NCBI GenBank assembly: GCA_002221725.1
Contig: NJFT01000024.1
Span: 213,502 to 277,501, forward strand
Source: Scedosporium boydii
Lineage: Eukaryota; Ascomycota; Sordariomycetes; Microascales; Microascaceae
DNA: 64,000 nt
Direction of reading: 5' to 3'
A program made the translations under genes and the position numbers. Below are positions 34,659 through 45,360 of this stretch, in pieces; the first letter of the stretch is position 1, and each line of letters opens with the position of its first letter. The notes beneath the pieces were generated by a model. The model did no database searches and was not told the DNA's origin. It saw nothing but the letters and a program-made list of their open reading frames with translations.

Positions 34659-36830
34659 TCAGGGTTGCGACACCCAGACAATTTCTGGGCTGGTCAGAGC
34701 CTTCTCTGCCACACCGTCCGTCGTTAACCCATTCTCTTCACACACAACAGCCCACACATGCCCATACAGATGCCCCGGCACGTCCGCATACCCATCTCTA
34801 ATTTCTGTAAATGTAAGGTCGCCATATGGTCCGAACCACGCGACATATCTCCCCGTGCCCTTTACCTTAAAGTCTAAGTTGACCGTCGTGACTCTCCCGC
34901 CGTTGGGAGAAGTCTCCCTAGTCGATACCTGCAACCGAGGGAGGGGCTTCCCAAAGGCTAGCCCATCTTCGTCTGAACAAAAGGAAATATAGTGTGACCC
35001 GAGGAATGAACACGCAAGTTTAGAAGGGAGCTGAGCTTCTCCGACTGCTGCGGCGACAGGCCTGTTCTGCATCATATTGACGAGGCCGGCTGCCCGACTC
35101 TTGGCGCCTAACGCCGATGCGAGGGCTGGTGCAAGCCAAGAGTCTTCATTCGCAGCAGCCGAAGCCATGAAATCCACATATATTCCAATCTCTAGGAGTA
35201 GCAGCGTTAAGAGCGTGGAGAGAAAGGAGTCAACGGTTGCGAGTGGTAGGTTGTATGCGCACGCCCCCGGTATGCGGACTTCGAAATGCTGCAGCGGAGT
35301 TGTTGCTATGGTGCGATGGATATAAGCCTGTGCGGAGGCGGATGAAAGGCTTTCTAAAATGGTAGGCGGGAAAACACCCTGCCATTCCCCCTCCGTGAGA
35401 CGAGTGTATCCGTCCAGAAACGTCTCGAGGAGAATGTTGTCTGTGAACTGGAGGAGCTGAAGGAAGGTTGCTGTGGAATTTAAGAGGGATTGACCCCAGT
35501 TGTACGAGGTTATTGGACCGCCTCCGGCTTTGAGGAGGAAGGCTTCGTCGATATGGCCGAGCTCGGGTATGGTGGAGAGGAGAGAGGAGTTGAGGAGATT
35601 GAGATGCAGAACTGAGCCGTGGACAGAAGGCACCATGGAGTTATTTACGGTAAGTTGCCCTCCCTGAGGAGCATATGCTGGTATTGTGCTTTGGGATGCT
35701 TTTCGAGCTTTCTCGAAAAAGGAGTCGTACGTTTCTCCGGTGGATGGACTACACATGCATCGTTAAGTTGGGGCAAAATAAGAGGGAAAGAGGAAGGTGA
35801 AGGAAAAGAAGGTGAAAAAGAAGAGAATCCGGGATGTAATCCTCGGATCTAGTATATGGTGGACCTACGCGTTTATGCTCCCTACCATGCCGTTCTGACA
35901 GTGGGAGTCTATGGGTTGAGCATCATAAAAGTACACGGGGTCGGTGTCGTTGAGAACGATGGAGAAGCCCACGCCTGCGGACGACGAATCGAAGGGGATA
36001 AATCCGCTTGAGAAGCCTCCTTCAAGTGGATGGCAAGGGTCTTCATACGTGGCTTGGACAACCGAATTGTTCTAACATCGTTAGCCTCTTGATGACGACC
36101 GGGTAATGAGCATTCGTGGGTTCCAGAATTTACCTTGGGAAAGAAGTGGAACTGAACAATGGTCCCTGGAAGTTGGTCTTTGGCATCGCTCGGTGAGAAA
36201 GTTAACTTATCATCGGCACCGACATCGATGTTGAGAATGCGCTGGCCCCCGAAGGGCAACCGGGTTTCTGAAGAGCTGTTATTTGCCACACTTGATGCCA
36301 AGGTCTTCAAGTCTTTGAGAGCGTCTCCGGATGGGCTGGTTTTACAAGTCATTAGCTACATCCCCCCGAAACGACACAATCGATCCCATCCCACATACGG
36401 ATTGATGATCTGGACCATGCCCTTCTGGCAACTATCGCCTTGGTCGCTGTACACAAAGATGGGCTGCGTGTCATTCACGACGACTCTCCAGGTCACTGGG
36501 GACGGTCCATGTTCGACCGGTACGGGTGCCGAGTAGAAACCGTCTTGAAGAGGTTGGCACGGATTACGAGCGGATGCTTGGACGACTGAGTGGCTCTGTT
36601 CCCAATGTTAGCATTGCCAGCCCTTGTTAACGACGCATGTGAGGTGGGCTAAGACGTACGCCCGAGTAGAATGTGTATGTTAGCACATCTCCGGGGTTTG
36701 CAGACAACGTCTCAGGATCGAAGGCTAGACCGTCCCGGGCAACTTCTATGGTGTGTTGTCCGGCTTCGACAGCCGAAGTGGCCGCGAGGAGACTGAGGAG
36801 CCGTATTTGTGGCCGTCGCATAGCTAGCAA
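34659..36830 (-). CDS. Secreted two-cupredoxin plus ferritin-like fusion protein
   Basis: Five exons on the minus strand, 36830-36660, 36595-36399, 36335-36134, 36071-35869 and 35748-34659, give 620 residues. A signal peptide (IRLLSLLAATSAVEA) is followed by two plastocyanin-like domains: HTIEVARDGLAFDPETLSAN...GSHSVVQASARNPC...GMVQIINP and a second with NNSVVQATYEDPC...HCQNGMVGSIN. The third part (about 257-470) matches the secreted ferritin-like fold of rds1-type proteins (LLNSLLSTIPELGHIDEAFLLKAGGG-like blocks, then CAYNLPLATVDSFLSTLL). The copper ligands appear largely replaced: Cys and one His in domain 1 are Ser, and the first His and the Cys in domain 2 are Asn and Asp. The ferritin helix that usually reads E-x-RH reads AKSRAAG. 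It probably acts outside the cell or in the wall; biochemical role unknown. Confidence 0.8.
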
Positions 36831-38731
36831 AGTCCTCTCCGGGCTTAAAGGAGCTTCCTATCCAGACAAGGAGAGGGAAAGGTCCCAAGCTGTGATGCTC
36901 GACGGAGGGATGCCGACGAGTAGATATCAATAGACAGTACAGCACAACGCGGGGGCGTCGGTCGGATCCATGATCTGCAAGTCCGCAGCGTCAAAGAGAA
37001 AGAACGAGAAGGTAAGCTCTCATCATCCGGTGCAAGCGACACACAGCTCAGCCCCTCAAGTATGGAAAGAAGGCAGAGTTATCCAATAACACTAGATGCG
37101 TACGACATGCTGGTGGTTCACAGCCGGCTCTGGTGTGCGACTGGGGATGTCCTTGTGTCAGTCAGTCAGGCCAGCTCTGCTGTCTTTCCCCCCTCTCGCG
37201 AGATGACACAGAGACATTAGTCCCTTGCATTTTTTTCCCCTCTCTTTTCCCAGAATTTGTTTACTACCTTATTTGAGACTTTTCTTGCATATGGTAATAG
37301 TTTGAATTCAGGGCAGTAGATGAGAAATGGGCGCGCCTCCTGGGTTATAGATGGATGTATGAAAAACAGGAAATTATCCTCGATATTCCCAGCTTGGCGC
37401 TCGTTCTGCACTGGATTGCGCAGCTTTGTTTATTTGCCGGCGTATATTGCCTCTGTGTGCTCGACCATAGGGATTCTGCATCTTGTACGAGTAAAACGGC
37501 TAATATTGTCTAAGACAGGGGGGAGAAGAGGAGGATCCCTTCAAGTTGGTGTCGTCCTCTTCGTCTCGGGTCTCCGCCGCCGCCGTCATCGTCGCGATTG
37601 TCTCATTCCTGTCTTACACCAAGAGGGCTGAGTGAGACAAGCCGTTGATATCTATTAATACCAATAGAGACATTCCCTTTAAAATCTGGAAACCCCGTTC
37701 TAGCCACCCCGGTTTGAAGATGGGAAAACGGCGCCAGCCCAAGACCGACAGAAAGAAATCGAATAAACCCGTCCTCCCGGTCTAATGGAGAAGAGAAACT
37801 GGTAAATCCTTGACTTCAGCCACCATGCACGACGCACAAAAACAACCGGGCCACGGCCTGGGGAAATCCCGGTGCTGCCAATGACAGGGCGGCAATGCCG
37901 CAATCCCGGATCTCCGCGAGCAAGTCTCTTTTAACCAAGATATTACTATTCTTGCTGGATGCTGCCAAAACCTGTGCTGCTGCGCGATATCCGGCTTCCG
38001 TTGCCACTGCAATCAAAATAGTGTGGAGTGCGGCCCTCAGATCTCGGATTCGACGGCGGACAGGAGAGACGGCAAGTGCGCTACATAGTACCGAGATGAA
38101 GAAAGGGGTGGGCAGAGCCTGGGCGTGTGTGCGAGCGTCAGCGACAGACAGTGACGTGCTTTTCGTCTCATAGAACAGAGCGTGATGGTATGTCGGAAGA
38201 TTCAGCCCTGGGCACCGGTCTGGCTGAGGCCGGACATGGGCAGGGGATGTCAAGTTTATTATTGTCCGTCTGGTGTTTTCCTGTAAAAAGCAGAGCCAGA
38301 AGGATAGGAGGATCATTCCTGTGCGACCTCACGCTTACCAAAAACCAAGAGATGAAGAGAGAACCAGACTTTTCGGTTTCATGATGGTCGTGAAACCGTG
38401 CATCTGTATGTGAACGGGGTAAAAAGTACATCAAGGATCGCGCCACTCGACCCATGTTTTTCAGCTCTCTCGACAGGCGGGAGAAGCAATTTCGTTTCTC
38501 GTCAATCTTTCTTTTTCTTTGTTATTTTCATCTGGGAAATAGCTTGAATTGTCGTTTTGTGTAGAAGTATTCGTCTGTTTTATTTCTTTCTCAATTCAAA
38601 CCAGGCGCGACTGGCCGATGCGGCATCCCTGAGGAATCCCTGAGGATTCACCTCCACCGCCATTCCCATCACGAACACCGACGCCAAAGAGCAAAAAGAC
38701 CCCTCATCGAGGGGCCATCGCGTCCTTCAAG
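36831..38731. other. Intergenic between divergent genes, no supported gene
   Basis: 1.9 kb between divergent start codons. The longest open frame (37816-38316 minus, 166 codons) has no recognisable domain and a weak context, so it is not called. Both ends must hold promoters. Confidence 0.35.
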
Positions 38732-40038
38732 ATGGGGTTGACGGCATTTTACAAAGTGGCGCCGTTCGTCTTATCCACGCTAATCGCCATCCTCCTCATC
38801 ATCGTCCTCGTCGCGGGGTCGTCTCCAAGCACTCTCCCCAACCTCTACCTGTTAAAGGCAGGTTGCTCTCAACTCCAGCTCACCATCTTCCATTCATCTT
38901 CCTCTTTGATCTCTATTTGCTCTCTAACTAACACGAATAACTAACACGGCCATAGGTCAACACGACGAACCTCCATCTCCCATCAAAACTATCCACATCC
39001 CAATTCCTCACGGATCTCTCCCAAGTATCCGGCACAGACCTAACAGGCCAGCCCTTCAACGCCACCACCCTCGGCATTGCCGAGCTCTACACAATCCACA
39101 TCTTCACCTGCTGTGCCCAACCGGACCACTGCACCGCGCCCGTCCTCGGCCCGTCCTTCGACCCCCTGCTACACTTACGCCTAGGAATCGGCGCCGTCGA
39201 TAAACTCCCAGAAGGCCTCGAAAATGCGCTAAGCCTGTACCGCTCCGTCTCGCCCATGCTCGGCGCCGTCCTCATCCTCGGCTTCGTGTTCGTCCTCTCG
39301 GCGCCGAGCGTGACCCTCCTCAGCAGGCGCCTCTACATCGCGGGGCGCGTGGCCCTTACCCTGGCGGCCCTGAGCGCCGTGTTGCTTCTCATTGGTTGCA
39401 TCGCCGGTCGTGTGATGGGCGAGAGGCTCTCCCGCGCGCTGAACGATGCGTTCGAGGATTTGGGTATAACTGCCGAGGAGGGCGGGTTGCTGTATCCGGC
39501 TTGGGCGGCTATTCCGGTGTGTTTTGCGAATACACTTCTTATCTTCTTGCGGACGAAGAAGGAGTCACCCTTGGACTTTATCGAGGAGAGGGAGAAGGCC
39601 AAGGAAAAGGAAAGGGAGAGGGAAAGACTAAAGGAGAAAGAGAAAGGGAAGGAGAAGGAGAAGGAGAAGGGAAAAGAAAAAGACAAGAAATTGGAAGAGG
39701 AAAAGGAAAACGAGAGAAAGGCCAAGGGATCCTCCGATGAGCAGGTCTTCGCAGCCGAGATTGGACAGGCTTATGGCAGCCCCTCTGACTATAATCCGCA
39801 TCAAGCGCATGCGACGCAGGAGGAGGGCGTGAAAGAGCCCGTCATGAGCAAGGCGGCGAGAACAAGCTTCGCGGAAGGAGAAAGCCAATGGGAAGACGGA
39901 CGTAGTGCGAGAGCAGAGCAACGCAGCGGTGAGCCGCCTTTTAGGACGCCGAGTGTGAGGAGGCATCATGATTCGGATGCGTGGTATGTCAACTACAGAG
40001 GAGTGCAGGTCCGGCGATCTGATTCCATTACAAATTGA
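38732..40038 (+). CDS. SUR7/PalI-family four-helix membrane protein
   Basis: Two exons, 38732-38857 and 38956-40038, give 402 residues. The intron appears to be a GC-AG intron (AAG|gcaggt...catag): only this donor restores the frame and gives LYLLK-VNTTNLHL. Four membrane segments are visible: VLSTLIAILLIIVLVAG near the N-terminus, then MLGAVLILGFVFVLSA, LTLAALSAVLLLIGCIAG and AWAAIPVCFANTLLIFL. The loop between helices 1 and 2 carries FTCCAQPDHC, the Cys pair expected in this family. SUR7 proteins sit in plasma-membrane eisosome domains and PalI relatives act in pH sensing; which group this one belongs to is unclear. The cytosolic tail starts with about 50 residues made almost only of Lys, Glu and Arg, probably a long charged helix. 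Confidence 0.82.
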
Positions 40039-40241
40039 GCAGGAATTTCCTTCGTATTAAGTAAATAATAGTAATACTTTGGATGTTAAATACCTTCTTT
40101 TTTTCTTCTCCCCTTTTTTTTTGTTTTTTTTTTTTTGGATATTTTCCCCTCCTTTTTTTTCTCTTCAACCCTCGAAGGAAGTGAGGTGAAGACATGGAGG
40201 ACGTTGAGGAGGCAAGGAGAGTACGGACGTAGAACTGGCTC
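40039..40241. other. 3' region between convergent genes, T-rich
   Basis: About 200 bp between two convergent stops, containing several T runs (40099-40160) typical of fungal 3' ends. No gene. Confidence 0.4.
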
Positions 40242-41957
40242 CTACTCTACTTCATTCCAAAGAGTTTCGAGCTGCATTAGGCGTTCCCTCAAAGTAGGGT
40301 CCAAATTAGGAGAAGACAGCGCCCATCGCGATATCTCCGCAGGATCTGACGTCGTCGGCTCGAATATCTCCCCATGATTCTCCAGGGTTCTCTCCGCCTC
40401 CTCCCTAGCAGCCCGCAGTTTCCGAAAAACGGCATCCCTGTGCCTCATAATCGAGTTGAAATCCGACAGCGCCCCTCTTGCATCCGGCGCCCTCGAAGCC
40501 TGCGACCAGAATAACCTCACTCGTGGGCTGTAAAAATCGCACTTCCTCGGCGCCGGCACGACTGCGTCGCGGTAGGTCATGAACATGGAGAGCGGGGACC
40601 TGAACACGACATCGCGTGCGCAGTTCGAACAAGCTGAGAATTCTCCCGTGCCAGTCCATTGATGCTCTTCCGAAGAAGGGATCGATCCGGGACACGGCAA
40701 GGACGTAGAGAGGTACGAAGCCGTGGAAAGAAAGATGGATGGTTCCCCCTTTTCGGCGGCTTCAGAGATCTTTTTGATATACTGATCGAGGCGGGGATTG
40801 GCAACATTGAGGGCGCAAATGGTACCAGGTTTTGGGCTACAGGTGCCCTCGACGAGATAGTTGTCCAGAATCTTAATAGGACGCACAAGAGACGCCACGC
40901 AAGGGGCGCAGAGGGCAAAGTCCTTGATCCCCGGGAGAGTGAACCACGGCGTTACGGGTGGGATCCCCGACGGATCACATGGGGGGTGCGTCAACACCGC
41001 TTCAGCCGCCCGCGTGAAGAGCTTCGGCTCCCTGAACTCGACCATGAGCCCAAAATTGACCGAGAGCGCCGGGTTGACCCCGAAATCACACACAAGCTCC
41101 TCTTTAGACCCGGACCTGCTCTGGGGGCGGCACTGCTCAAACATCGTCTCCTGGTACTGCGTCCCGCCCGCAGCATCGAGATAGCACTCCTCGCAAATGA
41201 CCAACCCCCTCGCCCTCACGTACTTGGGCCGATACCACTTCCTGGAATTGACATGCACGGCCTCTGCGCCCGCACACCTAGGCACGCGCGTCCGCCTCAG
41301 CGCAGCAATGATGAACTCGTCGTAATCCCCCGCCTCGCACGACATGCGCCGCGTAAAGGAATTGCCAACATCGCAGAGCGCCATCTTCGTGGGCGGCTGC
41401 GCGACGGTCGCGGCGGGCACCGACCGCGTGAAACTCGAGGCGGCGAGGTAATCCTCGTAGCAGGCGTGGCAGGCGTCGAGGCCGGCGGCGAGCCGGTGCC
41501 ACTCGAAGTCTTCGTCCGGGGCGACGGGGTTGGAGAGTTTACATGGCTTTACGCGGACGCGGTGGGCGATGTGGTCTTCTAGCTTCTTTAGGGTGGTGTG
41601 GGCGTGGACGGATGGTTGTGCTGCGTACTGGGAGACCAGCAGCTTGATCCGTGGCGTGTTATAGTTACAGTAGCGATCGGGCCCGGATATGGTCTCCACG
41701 ACAGGATAGAAGTGGTCCTGGAGTCCTGCTGGTACAATGCTTCGCTCATAGCAATTTGAGCAGGCGTAGAACTCGGGCGTCTTCTCAAAGGAGTACCACG
41801 TTGTGGGGTAGGAGATTGGGTAGGGGATAGGATCACGCGAGGGGCAGTGGCAGAGGGGCGTGGATGCGAACGTGGGGGATGCTGCCGTGTCCATGGCTTC
41901 GGGTCGACGAGTCGAACGAAATGGTCTTGAAAGGCTAGAAAGGAGAGGAGAGCGCAA
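40242..41957 (-). CDS. Cysteine-rich protein with five repeated four-Cys modules
   Basis: Single exon of 571 residues (550 if the start is MDTAASPTF at 41894). No named domain is recognised. CxxC pairs occur at 66/69, 163/166, 255/258, 350/353 and 443/446, at steps of 97, 92, 95 and 93 residues. Each pair is preceded 21-30 residues upstream by a Cys (36, 139, 228, 327, 422) and followed about 30-35 residues downstream by another (97, 195, 290, 381, 473), often as C-[DN]-[FY]-x-[ST]-P-R. So each ~94-residue module offers four cysteines, suitable for one zinc ion. The first and last modules are the closest copies (FYACSNCYE / FSACSNCAR). The C-terminus (about 500-571) is helical and charged. 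Similar fungal proteins are usually left hypothetical; function unknown. Confidence 0.8.
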   Translation of the reverse strand: MRSPLLSSLSRPFRSTRRPEAMDTAASPTFASTPLCHCPSRDPIPYPISYPTTWYSFEKTPEFYACSNCYERSIVPAGLQDHFYPVVETISGPDRYCNYNTPRIKLLVSQYAAQPSVHAHTTLKKLEDHIAHRVRVKPCKLSNPVAPDEDFEWHRLAAGLDACHACYEDYLAASSFTRSVPAATVAQPPTKMALCDVGNSFTRRMSCEAGDYDEFIIAALRRTRVPRCAGAEAVHVNSRKWYRPKYVRARGLVICEECYLDAAGGTQYQETMFEQCRPQSRSGSKEELVCDFGVNPALSVNFGLMVEFREPKLFTRAAEAVLTHPPCDPSGIPPVTPWFTLPGIKDFALCAPCVASLVRPIKILDNYLVEGTCSPKPGTICALNVANPRLDQYIKKISEAAEKGEPSIFLSTASYLSTSLPCPGSIPSSEEHQWTGTGEFSACSNCARDVVFRSPLSMFMTYRDAVVPAPRKCDFYSPRVRLFWSQASRAPDARGALSDFNSIMRHRDAVFRKLRAAREEAERTLENHGEIFEPTTSDPAEISRWALSSPNLDPTLRERLMQLETLWNEVE

Positions 41958-42634
41958 AATGCCAGATCGTGAGTTGGCAGCTCGCAGGAGTTATGTAGCC
42001 CATCCTGATGGTTCATTTTTCATTTCCCAACATCGGCCTCCCTCCTAAGAAGTTCGTACATGCACCTGTCCCGCCATACTAATTGACGAAAAGGGCTGCC
42101 CAACGAGAGCAGACATTTTGGCTAACAGCACGCATCAGAAGTCTCAAGGGACACTGCTAGCACGGTTACCCTGCGTAAGTTTTTCTGCTTGATTGGATGA
42201 GGATGACCGGATTTGGGCCTGCAGGATCTCGGCGGCAATCTCTCGAATAGCGAGTGTCCAGCGTCCAACGCGGTTACCGCTTGTAATTCGTGGAGAAGGG
42301 GAAAGATAGGGGGCGAATTGAAGCAAGGAGCAGAGGCTGCAGAGGCTGCAGAGACCGCAGAGGCGTTGAAGCACTAATAAAAGCCTGAAAGGGAAAGGTG
42401 GTGTCTGCTTCGGTTATTGAATAGCCCCTTTAACTCACCGACAGGCTGGAACAGCTGCCCGCACCGATCGTTCATCTCTCAACTGTGCGGCCTGTCCGAA
42501 AAAGAATCTTGTCGAGTTGCAGCGAGTCCGAATTCTCGAGTCTTTTCTGTTTTCTCTTCCTTTCTTTCCTTCTTCTTGCAATCGACCGCTATTTTCTTTA
42601 TTCTGGACACTATTCTAGCCGGATCTGCTCGACA
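41958..42634. promoter_or_regulatory. Divergent intergenic region
   Basis: 0.68 kb between divergent starts. gcagaggctgcagaggctgcagag-type short tandem repeats lie near 42330-42360. The right end is pyrimidine-rich, consistent with a promoter and leader for the EXPERA gene. Confidence 0.35.
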
Positions 42635-43404
42635 ATGGCTTCCTCTTCCTCGGCGACGCGCAACTGGCGCGATTCTCTTTACCTCGCCTTCTTCTTCATC
42701 TCCTTCGCCTCCATGTTCTGTAAGTTCCCCAGCCCATACCCGTCTTTCTCATCCCCCAATCGCATCTTGGTTGCACCCGCCGACTTACACCTGCGTCTCC
42801 TCTTCGTCTAAAAGTGGTCGATCTCGCCCATTTCATCCCTCACTCCCTCTGGGTTCCTCCCTCAAGCCCCCTCCACTTCCTCCAGCAGATTCGCAACTTC
42901 TACACCAGCACCTACCACGACTTGTTCCTTCTCACCCCCTGGGCCCAACAACCCACTTTCTTCCGCCTCTTCACCATCCTCGAGCTAGTTTACCAGCTCC
43001 CGGCTGTCGCATGGATCCTCCGCCGCTATTTCCGTGATGGCCGCGAGGGCGCAGTAGCCGGTAAGACTGGCGGGACTACGCCGGCGCTAGAGCTCGCATG
43101 CCTGGTGTATGGCGTCCAGTGTGCGTTGACGACCTTGACTTGCATTTATGACTGCTTGGAGTGGGAGGGTGAGCTATACACCTGGGAGGTCAAGCTGGAG
43201 CTTATCTCCAAGTTGTATATGCCGTGGTGTTTGATTCGTGAGTGCCCTTCATCTTCTTACCTCCCTTTTCGCCTGTTTTTTTTTGATGGTGTTTGGGGAG
43301 TCCCTAACATGAGGTTTATAGCTCTGGGTATGTCGGTGGACATGTATCTGAGGATTCTCAACAGATTCAAGGACCAGGGTGAGAAGACCCTCAAGTCTCA
43401 GTGA
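42635..43404 (+). CDS. EXPERA/TMEM97-like ER membrane protein
   Basis: Three exons, 42635-42719, 42815-43237 and 43322-43404, give 196 residues. The four hydrophobic segments (SLYLAFFFISFASMF, FTILELVYQLPAVAWIL, LACLVYGVQCALTTLTCI and SKLYMPWCLIPLGMSVDMYL) and the loop LVDLAHFIPHSLW match the EXPERA fold of TMEM97 (sigma-2 receptor) and emopamil-binding relatives. These sit in the ER membrane and are linked to sterol handling; this one has not been characterised to my knowledge. All donors are GT (gtaagt, gtgagt), and the last junction gives CLI-PLGMSVD. The C-terminus is Lys-rich (GEKTLKSQ). Confidence 0.82.
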
Positions 43405-43751
43405 GGCGGATGATATGGGCGGCACATCCTGTCAAGCATCCTCCGTATTGCCGTGCCATTTTACTCGTAGAGAGAACAATCTACGTACACTAATAGCCTT
43501 TCCATGTAATCTCAATATCTGCTACTTCGTAGACCTCATGGGTTGGGTTGATGCGGCATTCACAATCGTCTCATATTCAGAGAGTGTAGCATCTCGCATG
43601 TCGTATATACAACCATTCCGCCGAGGATCATATACAAAATTAAAAACCTCGGAAATACTCATTTGTCCGGATTGTCCAAAACTCCTGGTGATATACAAGC
43701 AGCCACAAGCACAACAGGTCATAATTAAAGCAAGTCTCCAACACCACATCG
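43405..43751. other. 3' region between convergent genes
   Basis: 347 bp between two convergent stop codons; nothing but likely 3' untranslated sequence. Confidence 0.35.
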
Positions 43752-44732
43752 CTAATCTATTCTCTTCGCATAACCCCAGCCATTCCCAACACCTGAACTG
43801 AGTCCATGTCCAAGTGGCGTAGCTCCTCCTAGCGCCCTCCCCCGCAACCGGGTCGGCAAGACCCTGCCGTAAAAGTACGCCCCGGAGACAACCGCACCAG
43901 CGATGAAAGAGACCATGACGTAAAACACCGTGCTGGCAAACACATGGCCACCCATCCCCTGCCACTGTACCGTGCCGTCCGTCCGCGGCAAACGTGGGTT
44001 AGGGAACCACCTCACAGAGAAGCGCAGCGGCAGAGGATCCCCGATGACGATGCGATGCGAGCTGGACTCCCCGCCCTGGCCCAGCGGGCTCGTGCTGTAC
44101 GCTATACCGCTGTCCAACACGCCCGTATCATGGGGCCGAATGCGTCGGTTGGACTGCGTGTGCAACAGGACATTCATGTGCGTGCTAATGTGCATGTGGC
44201 TCAGCTGAAGGGTGCCCGCCAGCGCGAAGACGATGGGGATATACTCCTGCTCGTAGGGCTTTTCGCCGATGATTTCCACGTGCGGACGCGGTCGCGCGGG
44301 AAGGCGGCACGAGAGGGGCGCGTCGGAATGGATGTAGAATTCGAGGAGGTGGAAGAAGGGGTCGTCGATGGCCGCGATGGTGCAGTTCTGCTCGCCTTCG
44401 ACGCCGTAGTGGAATTCGAGAGGTTTGCCTGTTTCTTGGCAGATCGGGAAGGGGGCCCATTGGATCTCTTGCCTATCGTTTTGTATGTGCTCACCGGTTT
44501 CGCTGTTGTACGGTAATATTAGAAAAGTCCGTTGTTAGAAGGGTTTCTCGAGGCCGGGTTTGAATTTTATACGGGATGTGAGGGAGCTCTGCACTTACTA
44601 GCTACGGTTCATGCACTCGACATGCAATGGCGTTCCATACAGAAAGGATGGAAGCCCAGCCGTCGGCTCTGCCACGGCATGCGAAGCGAGGCTGAGGACC
44701 CAGAGGGCGATCGGAACCGCACGCGAGAGCAT
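43752..44732 (-). CDS. Predicted type I membrane glycoprotein, unknown function
   Basis: Two exons on the minus strand, 44732-44599 and 44502-43752, give 294 residues. The N-terminus MLSRAVPIALWVLSLASHAVA is a signal peptide. The lumenal part has several Cys and an N-glycosylation sequon (QNCTIAA), with GVEGEQNCTIAAIDDPFFHLLEFYIHSDAPL and HVEIIGEKPYEQEYIPIVFALAGTLQLSHMHI-type blocks. One membrane span lies near the C-terminus (about 233-257, VFYVMVSFIAGAVVSGAYF), followed by a short basic tail, so the bulk would face the ER lumen or cell exterior. I do not recognise a named family. An in-frame ATG at 44816 would add 28 residues before the signal peptide, which is unlikely. The splice (donor gtaagt, acceptor cag) keeps phase. 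Confidence 0.7.
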
Positions 44733-45360
44733 CCTTGGAAGATGTAGCCGCTTAGTATTTAGCAGCGGATGCAGGCGACCCGGGGAAATGTCGAGACTCA
44801 GTGGAAACGTGCTCACGCATGCGCCCGTTCGAATTTGGGCCGCGTAGGAGAACTCTTTTTTGGCGCCTGTTTCCGTGTTTCTACGGATTCATGGCGGTGC
44901 CTAAGAGATCCAGATCCAAGAGGTTCAAAATCAAACTCCCAGCTTTCGACGCCAATGTTGGGATAATTATAATAAGGACACTTGGCTGCGATGATGCGAC
45001 AGCTTTGGTAGCATTGAGATTCAATTTCCAGTTAATCTGTACGCCCCTGATTTGCCAGGTGGCAGGTGACAACAAACTGGAAGAGCGGGTTCAGATGACA
45101 CCAGTTGCCCGAACCTAGAATGCTCTTCTCCAGGCAAAAGAGCCGTTCAGAGGACAAACATCAATGATCGTTGTGCAGAATGAATGGTGCTAATAAAAGG
45201 GGAAAAAAGTCGTTGCAAGATTCTAAACTCGCATGTACCCTTCTGGTATTCGCCTCTTGTCTGGGGGAATAATTTAGAATAATTACACATCAGTACACAG
45301 GTACTCAAGTCGTACATATGCCGCCTGCCTCCATCTTCAAAATCACTTCTGCCTCCGTTC
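44733..45360. other. Intergenic, no supported gene
   Basis: 0.63 kb upstream of the membrane-protein gene and downstream of nup170. Nothing recognised. Confidence 0.35.

Noticed and set aside
37816..38316. 166-codon minus-strand open frame between divergent genes
   Set aside because: No recognisable domain; likely chance frame.
40659..41582. 307-codon frame opposite the Cys-module gene
   Set aside because: Antisense shadow; the minus-strand protein has clear internal repeats.
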